Assembly (NCBI RefSeq): GCF_913063425.1
Contig: NZ_CAJXYK010000033.1
Span: forward strand, 1 to 64,000
Source: an uncultured Thiohalocapsa sp.
GTDB taxonomy: Bacteria > Pseudomonadota > Gammaproteobacteria > Chromatiales > Chromatiaceae
Direction: 5' to 3'
Length of the DNA: 64,000 nt
Numbering within the stretch: the first letter of the stretch is position 1; every line of letters begins with the position of its first letter. A program made the translations under genes and the position numbers. Shown in pieces: positions 50,894 through 58,939 of this stretch. A model generated the notes under the pieces. The model worked only from the letters and a program-made list of their open reading frames with translations, was not told where the DNA came from and did no database searches.

Positions 50894-51247
50894 TCAGTCG
50901 AGGCCTCTGGCCCCCTTGAGCTTGGCCTTTTTCAGGCTCGCGCCCTTGAGCTTGGCCTTGCGCAGGTCGGCGTCGCTCAGGTCCGCGTCGCGGAGGTCGC
51001 AGCCGCGCAGGTCCGCCTGGCGCAGCCGGGCGCCCTGGAGCTTGGCGCCTTTGAGGTCGGACTTGCGCAGGTTGGCGCCGTTCAGGTGCGCGTCGCGCAG
51101 GTCGGCGTCGCGAAGCTTGAGGCCGCTCAGGTCCTTGTCGTCAAGGTCAACGCCGCTCTTGCCCTTCTTGCGGCGCTCCCTGACCCATTGGTTGAAGTCG
51201 TCGATGTCGCCCTCTTTCAGCAGCTCGACGGCCTTTTTCGTCGCCAC
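50894..51247 (-). CDS. pentapeptide-repeat protein
   Basis: A 117-aa protein. After a charged helix (KKAVELLKEGDIDDFNQWVRERRKKGKSG), about 14 pentapeptide repeats of the A(D/N)LXX kind run from residue 35 to the end (LSGLKLRDADLRDAHLNGANLRKSDLKGAKLQG...). They predict a right-handed square beta-helix. The last repeats are unusually lysine-rich. The start is GTG with GAGGAGG at 7 bp, a very strong site. Function of such small repeat proteins is mostly unknown. The repeats also make the DNA internally repetitive. Confidence 0.9.
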   Translation of the reverse strand: MATKKAVELLKEGDIDDFNQWVRERRKKGKSGVDLDDKDLSGLKLRDADLRDAHLNGANLRKSDLKGAKLQGARLRQADLRGCDLRDADLSDADLRKAKLKGASLKKAKLKGARGLD

Positions 51248-51582
51248 AGGTGGGCCTCCTCAGCGCGTGTCGGCACGGGCGGCATGCCCGTGCGCCCCGC
51301 GGACATGACTTGCGTGGCCCGCGTGTCGCAAGCGTAGCAGACCCGCTGCGGTTGAAGGCTGCCGATGGTCAAGCTCGCGGGCGCCCTCTATGCTTGCGTG
51401 CAGTCGGGGATGCGCCGATTCGTCGGCGTTGGCCGTGGGAGGCAGGATCCCCGTCAAGCTCAGCGGCCCGGACGCCGCTGAGCATGCAGGCATCCGGAAA
51501 TCGGGCGTTCAGGCTCTGTCCGGGCTTCGGCCATGATGGGCGATGCAGCGGTCTGTCGTGAGCGCTTACGCTGGGGGCAATC
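51248..51582. other. 335-bp divergent gap, pentapeptide gene / YugP-like peptidase
   Basis: It contains the two divergent promoters, which I could not pin down. The sequence is of mixed composition with no repeat or hairpin that stands out and no plausible small gene. Confidence 0.4.
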
Positions 51583-52587
51583 ATGCATCCGATCCTGATC
51601 ATCGTGCCTGTGCTGGGCGCGGTCTTCGGCCCCAGGCTGTGGGCGCGGGCGGAGCTGCGGCGCTTCGATGTGGCGGACGGCGCCTTTCTGCCCGCGGATC
51701 AGCTCGCCCGGCGCCTGCTCGACCGCCAGGGCCTCACGCTGGTGCGCGTGGAGGTGACGGACCTGGGCGATCACTACGACCCGCAGGCCAAGGCCGTGCG
51801 CTTGAGCCGCGCCCATCTGACCCGCTCCAGCCTCACCGCGGCCACCACGGCGGCGCACGAGGTGGGCCATGCCCTGCAGGACGCCGCTGGTCACTGGGCC
51901 TTCCGGCTGCATCACGCGCTGGCGCGGCTCGCCCAGGTCACCACCGGCGCGGGCGCCGTGCTGCTGCTGGCGGTGCCGGCAGCGGCCATCGCGGCGCAGA
52001 CGCCGGCGCCGGCGCGGCTGTTGAGCCTGGCGGCGGCGGGCATGCTCGGCACCGGGCTTGCGGCACAGCTGGCGGCGCTGCCGTCGGAGCTGGATGCAAG
52101 CATGAACCGGGCGCTGCCGCTGCTGCGCGACTGCTGCCTGTCGGATGACCAGGTGCGCGACGCGCGGCGCATCCTGCTGGCCTGCTCGCTCACCTATCTC
52201 GCCTCCGCCGCCGTGCCGGCCCTGGCGCTTTGGCCGTTCGTCGGGCCGCGGCTCCTGCGCAGCGGGCTGCTGCCGCCGGTTTCTCTGGCCCCTCAGGTGC
52301 CGGTTCAGCGAGAGCGTGAGCACTGCCGGGCGGATGCGCCCAGCGCATCTGCCATCCTGCCTCAGCCGCCGGTGCGAGCGCCCTCGACGCCGCAGCCCGG
52401 GCCCGCGCAGCGCCCGGGCGTCTGGCGTGCTGCCCCCCGCAGGCAAGCCGGGCGGCCCGGCAGAGTCCTGGCGCCGCCCGGCCCGGCGCGGGCGCCTGAT
52501 GGGGAGCACGGCGGCGGGCGGCAACGCCTGCGCGCACTGGCCCGTCCGCTGGTGCGGCGCTGGCTGCTGCTCACCGGGGACTATTGA
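51583..52587 (+). CDS. YugP-like zinc metallopeptidase with an odd C-terminal extension
   Basis: A 334-aa membrane protein of the YugP (zinc-dependent neutral peptidase type 2) family. The active site HEVGHALQ lies near residue 89 in LTAATTAAHEVGHALQDAAGHWAFRLHHALA. TM helices follow (GAGAVLLLAVPAAAIAAQ, LSLAAAGMLGTGLAAQLAAL, SLTYLASAAVPALALWPF), with the family's ELDAS motif PSELDASMNRALPLL between. From about residue 235 to 318 the sequence turns into Pro/Arg/Ala-rich, low-complexity protein. The DNA there holds a hairpin at 52330-52352. The last residues (LVRRWLLLTGDY) again look like a natural end, so repeat DNA may have inserted in frame. Confidence 0.82.
   Translation: MHPILIIVPVLGAVFGPRLWARAELRRFDVADGAFLPADQLARRLLDRQGLTLVRVEVTDLGDHYDPQAKAVRLSRAHLTRSSLTAATTAAHEVGHALQDAAGHWAFRLHHALARLAQVTTGAGAVLLLAVPAAAIAAQTPAPARLLSLAAAGMLGTGLAAQLAALPSELDASMNRALPLLRDCCLSDDQVRDARRILLACSLTYLASAAVPALALWPFVGPRLLRSGLLPPVSLAPQVPVQREREHCRADAPSASAILPQPPVRAPSTPQPGPAQRPGVWRAAPRRQAGRPGRVLAPPGPARAPDGEHGGGRQRLRALARPLVRRWLLLTGDY
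52330..52352. repeat. GCGGAT-type palindrome inside a coding region
   Basis: GCGGATGCGC and GCGCATCTGC form a 10-bp stem (one G-T pair) with a 3-nt loop. The same theme appears at 56021-56043 and, degenerate, at 32298-32320. Here it encodes residues about 250-257 of the YugP-like protein, within the atypical low-complexity stretch. Confidence 0.6.
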
Positions 52588-52802
52588 CTCGACCCGCGGG
52601 CTCGGTTCTCATGGCCCTTCGGTTGCGCGCCGTCATTGTTTCGTAACATTAGCGCCGCCGCGTGTCGCGCCCGGTGGCAGCGGCCGGGCGGCGCGCTGTC
52701 AACGACCGCGCTCGCAGCGATCCCACAAGAGGCGGCACAGACCGCCACCCGCGCTGCGCCGGCGCTCCCGTCGCCGCGGCGGCCCACCACCAGGAGGCGC
52801 CC

Positions 52803-55800
52803 ATGAGTCAGCCCGTGCCCGCCGTACCCGCCACCCCCCGCGTGGTGCCTGTGCACACGAGCTGCCGCGAGCGGGTGCGGCTCGAGGTGCATGGTCTCTA
52901 CCAGATGCCGTCGCTGAAGCGGCGTCTGGAAGCGGCTCTGGGCGGGACGGGTGGCATCGGCCAGGCATCGGCCAGCACCGTCACAGGGCGGCTGCTGGTG
53001 TGCTTTGCGGCGCCCATGACGCTGCCGCGGTTGGTGGCGCTGGTGGATGAGCTGCTTGGTGACCCGGCCGCAGCACAGCCGCGCCCGTGCCAGGTCGGGC
53101 AGCGCGACTATCCGCAGAGCCCGGCGCTCGCGGGCTTCACGGCGCTGCTGCGGGGCCTGGGGCGGCTCGTGGTGCGGCCCTTCGCGCAGCCGGCCCTGGG
53201 CGCACTCGCCGGTGCGGCGCCCGCGGCACAGCCGCGCGCGCTGGAGGCGCAGCCCATCCGGGCCTGGTTCGCCATGGCGCTGACGGACGTGGAGCAGGCG
53301 CTGGCCACCCCCGCGGACACCGGGCTCACCCTGGATGCGGTGGGCGAGCGCCTGCGCCGCTTCGGCCACAACGCGCTGACGGCGGCCGAGACGCGCTCGA
53401 ACATCGCCATCTTCGTGAGCCAGTTCAACAGCCTGCCGGTGGGGCTGCTGGCGGTCTCCGCCGGCGTGGCCGTGGCCACCGGCGGCCTGCTGGATGCGGC
53501 GGTGATCCTGGGTGTGGTGATGATCAACGGCGTCATCGGCTTCGTCACCGAGCGCCAGGCCGAGCGCACCATCGAATCCCTGACTCAGACCGGCGCGCGC
53601 AGCGTCAAGGCCCTGCGCGGCGGCGAGACAGTCACCGTGCCGGTGGAGGATATCGTCCCCGGCGACGTGCTGCTGCTGGCACCGGGGGACTACATCGCCG
53701 CCGATATCCGGCTGCTGCGCGCGCATCGGCTGAGCGTGGACGAGTCCGCGCTGACGGGCGAGAGCCTGCCCGTGAGCAAGGATCCCGACTTCATCGCCAA
53801 GGACGACACGCCGCTCGGCGACCGCCTCAACATGGCCTACATGGGCACCCATGTGACGGGGGGCAACGGTCGGGGCATGGTAGTGGCCACGGCGGCAGCG
53901 ACGGAGCTCGGCCAGATCCAGACCATGGTGGGCGAGGCGGAGTCGCCGGAGACGCCCATGCAGAAGCAGCTCGGGCGCATGGGCACGCAGCTGGCGCTGC
54001 TTTCGGGTGGCGTCTGCGCCGGCGTCTTCGGCGTTGGTGTGCTGCGGGGCTATGCGTGGCTGGAGATGCTGAAGGCGTCCGTCTCGCTCGCCGTCGCCGC
54101 GGTGCCCGAGGGTCTGCCGGCGGTGGCCACCACCACGCTCGCCATGGGCATCAACGACATGCGCCGGCGCAACGTTGCCGTGCGCCATCTGGATGCCGTG
54201 GAGACACTCGGCTCCGTGCAGGTGTTCTGCATGGACAAGACCGGCACGCTCACCATGAACCGCATGGCCGTGGTGGCCGTCTACGGCGGCGGCGAGCGCT
54301 TCAAGGTCGCCGCCCACAAGCTCACCGACGACGACGGCCATGCCGTGGACCCGCTTGAGCGCGAAGAGCTGGTGCGGCTGATGCAGGTGGTGTCGCTCTG
54401 CAGCGAGGCCGAGATCAAGGGCGTACCCGGCAAGTGGCAGTTCGAGGGCTCGCCCACCGAGAACGCGCTGGTGGAGCTGGCGGTAGAGGCAGGCATCGAC
54501 GTGCCGGCGCTGCGCGCAGAGCGCCCGCGGCTCAAGACCCGCTACCGGGCCGAGGGCCGGCCGTACATGTCGAGCCTGCATCCGTATAAGGATGGCAAGC
54601 ACCTGCTGGCGGTGAAGGGCAGCCCGGACGAGGTGCTGGCGCTTTGCACCACCATGCTGCGCGACGGCAAAAAGGTCCGGCTCACCAAGGCCATGCGCGC
54701 CGAGATCACGAACGAGAACCAGCGCATGGCGGGGCAGGCCCTGCGCGTGCTCGGCGCCGCCTACCGCGAGCTGGACGAGGGGCAAATGCCGGACAAGACC
54801 GGCCAGCTCTGCTGGCTCGGCCTCGCCGGCATGGCGGACCCCATGCGCCCGGGCATGGACCGGCTCATTGCCGAGTACCACCAGGCCGGCATCGAGACCA
54901 TCATGATCACCGGCGACCAGAGTGCCACGGCCTATGCCATCGGCAAGGAGCTCGGGCTCTCGGGTGAGAAGCCGCTGCAGGTGCTGGAGTCCAACAAGCT
55001 GGAGGAGATGGACCCGGAGCTGCTCGCCGGCCTGGTGCGAAATGTGCACGTGTTCGCCCGCGTGAGCCCGGCGCACAAGCTCAAGATCGTCCGCGCGCTG
55101 CAGGAGGCCGGCATGGTGGTGGCCATGACGGGTGACGGCATCAACGACGGCCCCGCACTCAAGGCCGCCGACATCGGCGTGGCCATGGGCGAGAGCGGGA
55201 CCAACGTCGCCCGCGAGGTCTCGGACGTCGTGCTGGAGGACGACAACCTGCACACCATGACCATCGCGGTGGCGCAGGGTCGGACCATCTACAACAATAT
55301 CCGGAAAATGATCCACTTCATGGTCTCCACCAATCTCACGGAGATCGAAGTCATGCTCGCCGGCGTCATGCTCGGCTGGGGTGAGGCCATGAACCCCATG
55401 CAGCTGCTGTGGATCAACCTGGTGACGGACATCTTCCCGGGGCTGGCGCTGTCCATGGAGCCCGCGGAGCCGGACATCATGGACCGCCCGCCGCGGGACC
55501 CGGAGGAGGCCATCATCACCCGCGAGGACTTAAAGCGCATGACCTTCGAGTCCGGCATGATCGGCCTCGGTACGGCCGGCGCCTTCATTTACGGCATGCG
55601 CAGATACGGGCTCGGCCCGGCACCCAGCACGCTCGCCTTCAACACCCTGGTGATGAACGAGCTGACCCACGCGCTCAGCTCCCGCTCGCGCTACCGCAAC
55701 GTCTTCGGCGGCGAGAAGCTCGCGCCCAACAAGCACCTCACCCGCGCCGTGCTGGGCATGGCGGCGCTGCAGGTGGTGGTGAGCGTCGTCCCCGGCGCCC

Positions 55801-55961
55801 GGCGCCTGCTCGGCACCGTGCCGCTCGGCTGGATGGACCTGGCCGCCATCGGTGCCGGTGTCATCCTGCCGCTGATCGTGAACGAGGCCACGAAGCCCCG
55901 GTACCGGGGGCCGGAGCATGCGGCGGTGTTGGAGATGGAGCCGGAGACCAAGCCGGCGTGA
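52803..55961 (+). CDS. P2-type cation-transporting ATPase with N-terminal HMA-like domain
   Basis: A 1052-aa P-type ATPase. Residues about 20-85 (RERVRLEVHGLYQMPSLKRRLEAAL...VTGRLLVCF) look like a ferredoxin-fold HMA-type domain lacking the CXXC metal pair. The cation ATPase N-domain follows near 160-230, TGES actuator motif (318-321), the TM4 motif PEGLP (435-439), phosphorylation loop DKTGTLT (D478) and hinge TGDGINDGP (776-784). PEGLP and the absence of CPC/SPC place it with Ca2+/Na+-type (P2) pumps, not heavy-metal pumps. The ion is not determinable. AGGAGG lies 6 bp before the ATG. Confidence 0.92.
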   Translation: MSQPVPAVPATPRVVPVHTSCRERVRLEVHGLYQMPSLKRRLEAALGGTGGIGQASASTVTGRLLVCFAAPMTLPRLVALVDELLGDPAAAQPRPCQVGQRDYPQSPALAGFTALLRGLGRLVVRPFAQPALGALAGAAPAAQPRALEAQPIRAWFAMALTDVEQALATPADTGLTLDAVGERLRRFGHNALTAAETRSNIAIFVSQFNSLPVGLLAVSAGVAVATGGLLDAAVILGVVMINGVIGFVTERQAERTIESLTQTGARSVKALRGGETVTVPVEDIVPGDVLLLAPGDYIAADIRLLRAHRLSVDESALTGESLPVSKDPDFIAKDDTPLGDRLNMAYMGTHVTGGNGRGMVVATAAATELGQIQTMVGEAESPETPMQKQLGRMGTQLALLSGGVCAGVFGVGVLRGYAWLEMLKASVSLAVAAVPEGLPAVATTTLAMGINDMRRRNVAVRHLDAVETLGSVQVFCMDKTGTLTMNRMAVVAVYGGGERFKVAAHKLTDDDGHAVDPLEREELVRLMQVVSLCSEAEIKGVPGKWQFEGSPTENALVELAVEAGIDVPALRAERPRLKTRYRAEGRPYMSSLHPYKDGKHLLAVKGSPDEVLALCTTMLRDGKKVRLTKAMRAEITNENQRMAGQALRVLGAAYRELDEGQMPDKTGQLCWLGLAGMADPMRPGMDRLIAEYHQAGIETIMITGDQSATAYAIGKELGLSGEKPLQVLESNKLEEMDPELLAGLVRNVHVFARVSPAHKLKIVRALQEAGMVVAMTGDGINDGPALKAADIGVAMGESGTNVAREVSDVVLEDDNLHTMTIAVAQGRTIYNNIRKMIHFMVSTNLTEIEVMLAGVMLGWGEAMNPMQLLWINLVTDIFPGLALSMEPAEPDIMDRPPRDPEEAIITREDLKRMTFESGMIGLGTAGAFIYGMRRYGLGPAPSTLAFNTLVMNELTHALSSRSRYRNVFGGEKLAPNKHLTRAVLGMAALQVVVSVVPGARRLLGTVPLGWMDLAAIGAGVILPLIVNEATKPRYRGPEHAAVLEMEPETKPA

Positions 55962-55972
55962 GGGGTGCCGGA

Positions 55973-56025
55973 GTGCAGCGTGCAGCGTGCAGCAGGGCCG
56001 TAGGGCCGTAGGGCCGTAGGGCGGA
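55973..56025. repeat. two abutting micro-repeats: 7 bp x3 then 8 bp x4
   Basis: gtgcagc occurs three times (55973-55993), directly followed by agggccgt three times and agggcgga (55994-56025). They lie in the P-type ATPase-metK gap. Confidence 0.85.
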
Positions 56026-56091
56026 TAAGCGAAGCGCATCCGCCACCGCGGCTGACAGGGGCGTCGGGCCGATCAGCGACGCGCATCCGCC
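56021..56091. repeat. pair of GCGGAT...ATCCGC palindromic elements
   Basis: The element at 56021-56043 is GCGGATaagcgaagcgcATCCGC. A second, more diverged copy at 56067-56091 reads GGCCGATcagcgacgcgcATCCGCC. Both end in GCGCATCCGCC. They resemble REP-type extragenic palindromes and occupy most of the space before metK. I see no riboswitch-like structure here. Confidence 0.6.
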
Positions 56092-56157
56092 GCCGCGGCC
56101 TGGTGATGACCGACGAATCGATCAACGCGCGATCCACCAACAGTCCGGAGCCCGCCC

Positions 56158-57345
56158 ATGAGCGACGACTTCATTTTCACGTCCGAATCCGTCACCACCG
56201 GCCATCCGGACAAGCTCTGCGACCAGGTGAGCGACGCCATCGTCGATCACTTCCTGGGGCAGGACCCGAATGCCGGCATCATCGCCGAATGCGCCATGGC
56301 GAGCGGGGTGCTCTTCATCTCCGCGCACTACGCCTCCAAAGGCGGGCTCGCCATCCCGGACGTGGCGCGGGCGGTGATCCGCAGCGTCGGCTATCCGCGG
56401 GAGGTGTTCGACGCCGACGCCTGCACCATCATGACCAGCTTCATGGACCACACCGAGCGGGACTACCACCCGCTGGACCTGGACGCCCTGGATGACGAGG
56501 GCCTGGGTCGGGTGACCGCCAAAGACCAGGTGACGGTATTCGGCTACGCCTGTGACCAGACCGACAGCCTGATGCCGCTGCCCATCGCCATCGCCCATGC
56601 CCTGGCGCGGCGCCTGGACGACCCGGCCTTGGAGGCGGACCTGCCCTATCTGCTGCCCGATGCGAAGGTGCAGGTGGGCGTGGAGTACCGCAACGGGCGC
56701 TCACTGCGCATCCACAGTGTGGCGCTGGAGACCAGCCAGCGGGAGGACGCGGGGCCCGGTGCGGACCGGCTGCAGTCGGACCTGATCCACGGCGTCATTA
56801 CACCGGTACTCGCCGAGCAGCCGGTGGCCCCGGACGGCGACACGCACTACTTCATCAACCCCGAGGGACCCGTCATCGGCGGCGGTCCGGCGGTACACTC
56901 CGGACTCACCGGCCGCAAGACGGGCATCGACACCTATGGCGAGTACGCCCGCCACAGCGGCGCCGCGCTGAGCGGCAAGGACCCCATGCGTATCGACCGC
57001 GTCGGCGCCTACGCCGCCCGCTATGCCGCCAAGAACGCCGTCGCCGCGGGTCTTGCCGGCGAATGCGAGGTGCAGTTGAGCTACAGCATCGGCTCCGCGG
57101 GCCCCGTGAGCCTGCGCGTGCGCACCTTCGGCACCGGGCGCATCGACGACGCCGAGATCGCCCAGCGCCTGCAGCAGCACTTCGACTTCCGCATCGGCGC
57201 CATCGTCCGGGACCTGCGCCTGCGCCACCTGCCCGCCGAGCACCCGGAGGGCTTCTATCGCAGGCTCGCCGCCTATGGGCACATGGGCCGGGCGGATCTG
57301 GACGTGCCCTGGGAGCGCACCGACCGGGCGCCGGCGCTGGGCTGA
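56158..57345 (+). CDS. metK: S-adenosylmethionine synthetase, divergent type
   Basis: A 395-aa methionine adenosyltransferase making SAM from ATP and methionine. The N-terminal FTSESVTTGHPDKLCDQVSDAI (GHPDK, 15-19) is standard. C-terminal GLTGRKTGIDTYGEYARHSGAALSGKDP and AYAARYAAKNAVAAGL are well conserved. The GAGDQG hexapeptide of common MetK is replaced by TAKDQV (120-125), and the CYATNET-like region reads FGYACDQTDSLMPLP. This indicates a divergent MetK clade or a paralogue. GGAG lies 8 bp before the ATG. No SAM riboswitch is seen. Confidence 0.93.
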   Translation: MSDDFIFTSESVTTGHPDKLCDQVSDAIVDHFLGQDPNAGIIAECAMASGVLFISAHYASKGGLAIPDVARAVIRSVGYPREVFDADACTIMTSFMDHTERDYHPLDLDALDDEGLGRVTAKDQVTVFGYACDQTDSLMPLPIAIAHALARRLDDPALEADLPYLLPDAKVQVGVEYRNGRSLRIHSVALETSQREDAGPGADRLQSDLIHGVITPVLAEQPVAPDGDTHYFINPEGPVIGGGPAVHSGLTGRKTGIDTYGEYARHSGAALSGKDPMRIDRVGAYAARYAAKNAVAAGLAGECEVQLSYSIGSAGPVSLRVRTFGTGRIDDAEIAQRLQQHFDFRIGAIVRDLRLRHLPAEHPEGFYRRLAAYGHMGRADLDVPWERTDRAPALG

Positions 57346-57401
57346 TCGCCTGCTGATCGCCCGCTCATTGTCCGCCGGCCGCCCACGGCTTGGCGTCCGG
57401 C

Positions 57402-57974
57402 TCAGCCGCCCAGGATGTAGCCCAGGTCCAGCTCGACGTCCTCGAAGGGCGGGACATGCATGCCCTTGCCGGCGACTGCCCCGTCTTCGTCGCCGCTCAG
57501 CGTGACCGTCATCGCCACCCGGTAGGTGTCACCGTCGAGCTGGTGCACGATCAGCGTGCGGTCCTCGGGCCAGATGAGCCAGTAGTAGGGGACATGGTGG
57601 CGTTGCAGCAGCAGGAACAGCGTCAGCGTGTCCTTGCGCTCGTGGCCGGCGGAGACGATCTCGCAAACCCAGTCCGGCGTCAGCTCCACGACGCCGCGCG
57701 GGCGCTGCGGCATGCGCTCCTTGCGCCAGCCGGCTAGATCATGGCTCGGGCACTGGTGCTGCTCGTAGGCGACGCTCACCTCGGTGATGATCCACCAGCC
57801 GCCGGGGCCCGAGCGACGCGGCAGATCGCCGAGCTCGGTCGCTGTGGTGACCTGCACCATGCCATGGTCCGCCCGCGCCATCGGCCGGCGCACGATCTCG
57901 CCGTCGATGAGCTCCACCCGCTCCTCCGGGCTGATCAGCAGATCGTCGATGGTCTTCAGCTTGTAGGCTTCCAT
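57402..57974 (-). CDS. Uma2 family (DUF820) PD-(D/E)XK nuclease-fold protein
   Basis: A 190-aa protein. DLLISPEERVELIDGEIVRRPM is the typical N-terminal strand with the first acidic residue. WIITEVSVAYEQHQCPSHDLAGWRKER and LTPDWVCEIVSAGHERKDTLTLFLLLQRHHVPYYWLIWPEDRTLIVHQLD carry the PD...E-X-K-like core (here PDWVCEIVS). Proteins of this family are numerous, often plasmid- or phage-linked, and their substrates are unknown. The start chosen is MEAYKLKTIDD; an ATG 33 bases upstream is possible. Confidence 0.87.
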   Translation of the reverse strand: MEAYKLKTIDDLLISPEERVELIDGEIVRRPMARADHGMVQVTTATELGDLPRRSGPGGWWIITEVSVAYEQHQCPSHDLAGWRKERMPQRPRGVVELTPDWVCEIVSAGHERKDTLTLFLLLQRHHVPYYWLIWPEDRTLIVHQLDGDTYRVAMTVTLSGDEDGAVAGKGMHVPPFEDVELDLGYILGG

Positions 57975-58247
57975 GGACTTTACCGGTTCAGAGGCTGCGG
58001 AGTGCATGCCAGTCTAGCGCGGCTCCCGGCCGGTCGTCGTGAGCGTCTTTCCAGCCGTGTCTCGGGGACAGGGCATCGTGCCGGCAGGCCACCGCTGCCG
58101 GCGGCACCGGTGGTGAGAAAATCGCGCCTCGTTATCAGCCGCTGACGGGGCATCCGCCGAAACCCTAGGTGCACGAAGAGAAGCGTGCGCACCAGCCCCC
58201 GACCATGTGCACACTGTGACGAGCCCAATACCCTGAGGACCGACCCC

Positions 58248-58475
58248 ATGGCCCGCTTCGAACCCTGCCACGGTAAGGACGCCTGCCGAGACGACGGCGA
58301 GCGCTGTCTGACCTGCGGCCGCCAAGTCACCGAGATCGCCCGCCTGCGCCAGGGCATCGACGCGCTGGCCGGCCTCGCCGTCGACTACCGCTACGACAAC
58401 ACCGAGGAATTCGCCAACTACGTCGCCCGCAAGCTGTTCAAGACCATCAACCACCGGCGGGAGCAGACGCAATGA
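58248..58475 (+). CDS. small Cys-rich DUF1289-like protein
   Basis: A 75-aa protein. Residues 4-32 (FEPCHGKDACRDDGERCLTCGRQVTEIARL) have four Cys in a C-X5-C-X6-C-X2-C spacing, similar to DUF1289 (C--C---...C-GC-R---EI), and probably bind a zinc or iron ion. The remainder is a charged helix (VDYRYDNTEEFANYVARKLFKTI). GAGG lies 8 bp before the ATG. Its stop overlaps the hemerythrin start (ATGA), linking the two functionally. Confidence 0.75.
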   Translation: MARFEPCHGKDACRDDGERCLTCGRQVTEIARLRQGIDALAGLAVDYRYDNTEEFANYVARKLFKTINHRREQTQ

Positions 58476-58876
58476 CCGCACCGCTCATCGACCCCGCCGA
58501 GCCCCGCTTCCGGCTCGGCCTGGAGGAGATGGACCGTACGCACCTGGAGCTCATCGACCTGGTGAATCGGCTCGCCGCTGTCGATGACGCCGGCTTCCCG
58601 GCGCTGTTCGATGCACTGCTCGCGCACACCGAAGCGCACTTCGCTCAAGAGGAGCAGTGGATGACCGCAAGCGCCTTCCCGGCCCTGCACGAGCACCGCG
58701 GCGAGCACCGGCGCGTGCTGGCGGACCTGCGCAACCTGGGTCAGCGTGCCGCGAGCGGCCGGCCGGCCCTGGCCCGCGCCTATGTCCGCGAGCAGCTGCC
58801 GCACTGGTTCGCGCTGCATGCGGCGACCATGGACAGCGCGCTGGCGGGGCATTTGAAGGCGGGTGCCAGGGGATGA
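58472..58876 (+). CDS. bacteriohemerythrin
   Basis: A 134-aa single-domain hemerythrin, a non-haem di-iron O2-binding protein of four helices. Iron-ligand positions are visible in MDRTHLELIDLVNRL (H), LAHTEAHFAQEEQWM (H...H..E), FPALHEHRGEHRRVL (H...H) and LPHWFALHAATMDSAL (H..H...D). Length is typical (about 130). It is translationally coupled to the Cys-rich gene. Roles include O2 storage, delivery or sensing; which applies cannot be read from sequence. Confidence 0.92.
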   Translation: MTAPLIDPAEPRFRLGLEEMDRTHLELIDLVNRLAAVDDAGFPALFDALLAHTEAHFAQEEQWMTASAFPALHEHRGEHRRVLADLRNLGQRAASGRPALARAYVREQLPHWFALHAATMDSALAGHLKAGARG

Positions 58877-58939
58877 GTTGAGCGGGCGCCGCTGGTGCTT
58901 CTCTCGATCCCACCGCTCCACCTCTCCTGACACCAACAG

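Noticed and set aside
50472-50919. small plus-strand frames upstream of the STAND operon
   Set aside because: No ribosome sites, no signal or domain features, and mutually overlapping frames.
50894-51247. DNA repeat array within the pentapeptide gene
   Set aside because: The periodicity is explained by the 5-residue (15-bp) protein repeats, not by a DNA element.
52581-55316. 911-codon minus-strand frame opposite the P-type ATPase
   Set aside because: No motif, His/Leu/Val-rich shadow composition, and a perfect P-type ATPase on the other strand.
55962-56157. possible SAM riboswitch before metK
   Set aside because: The gap consists of tandem repeats and REP-like palindromes. I could not find SAM-I/II/IV-like helices or conserved loops.
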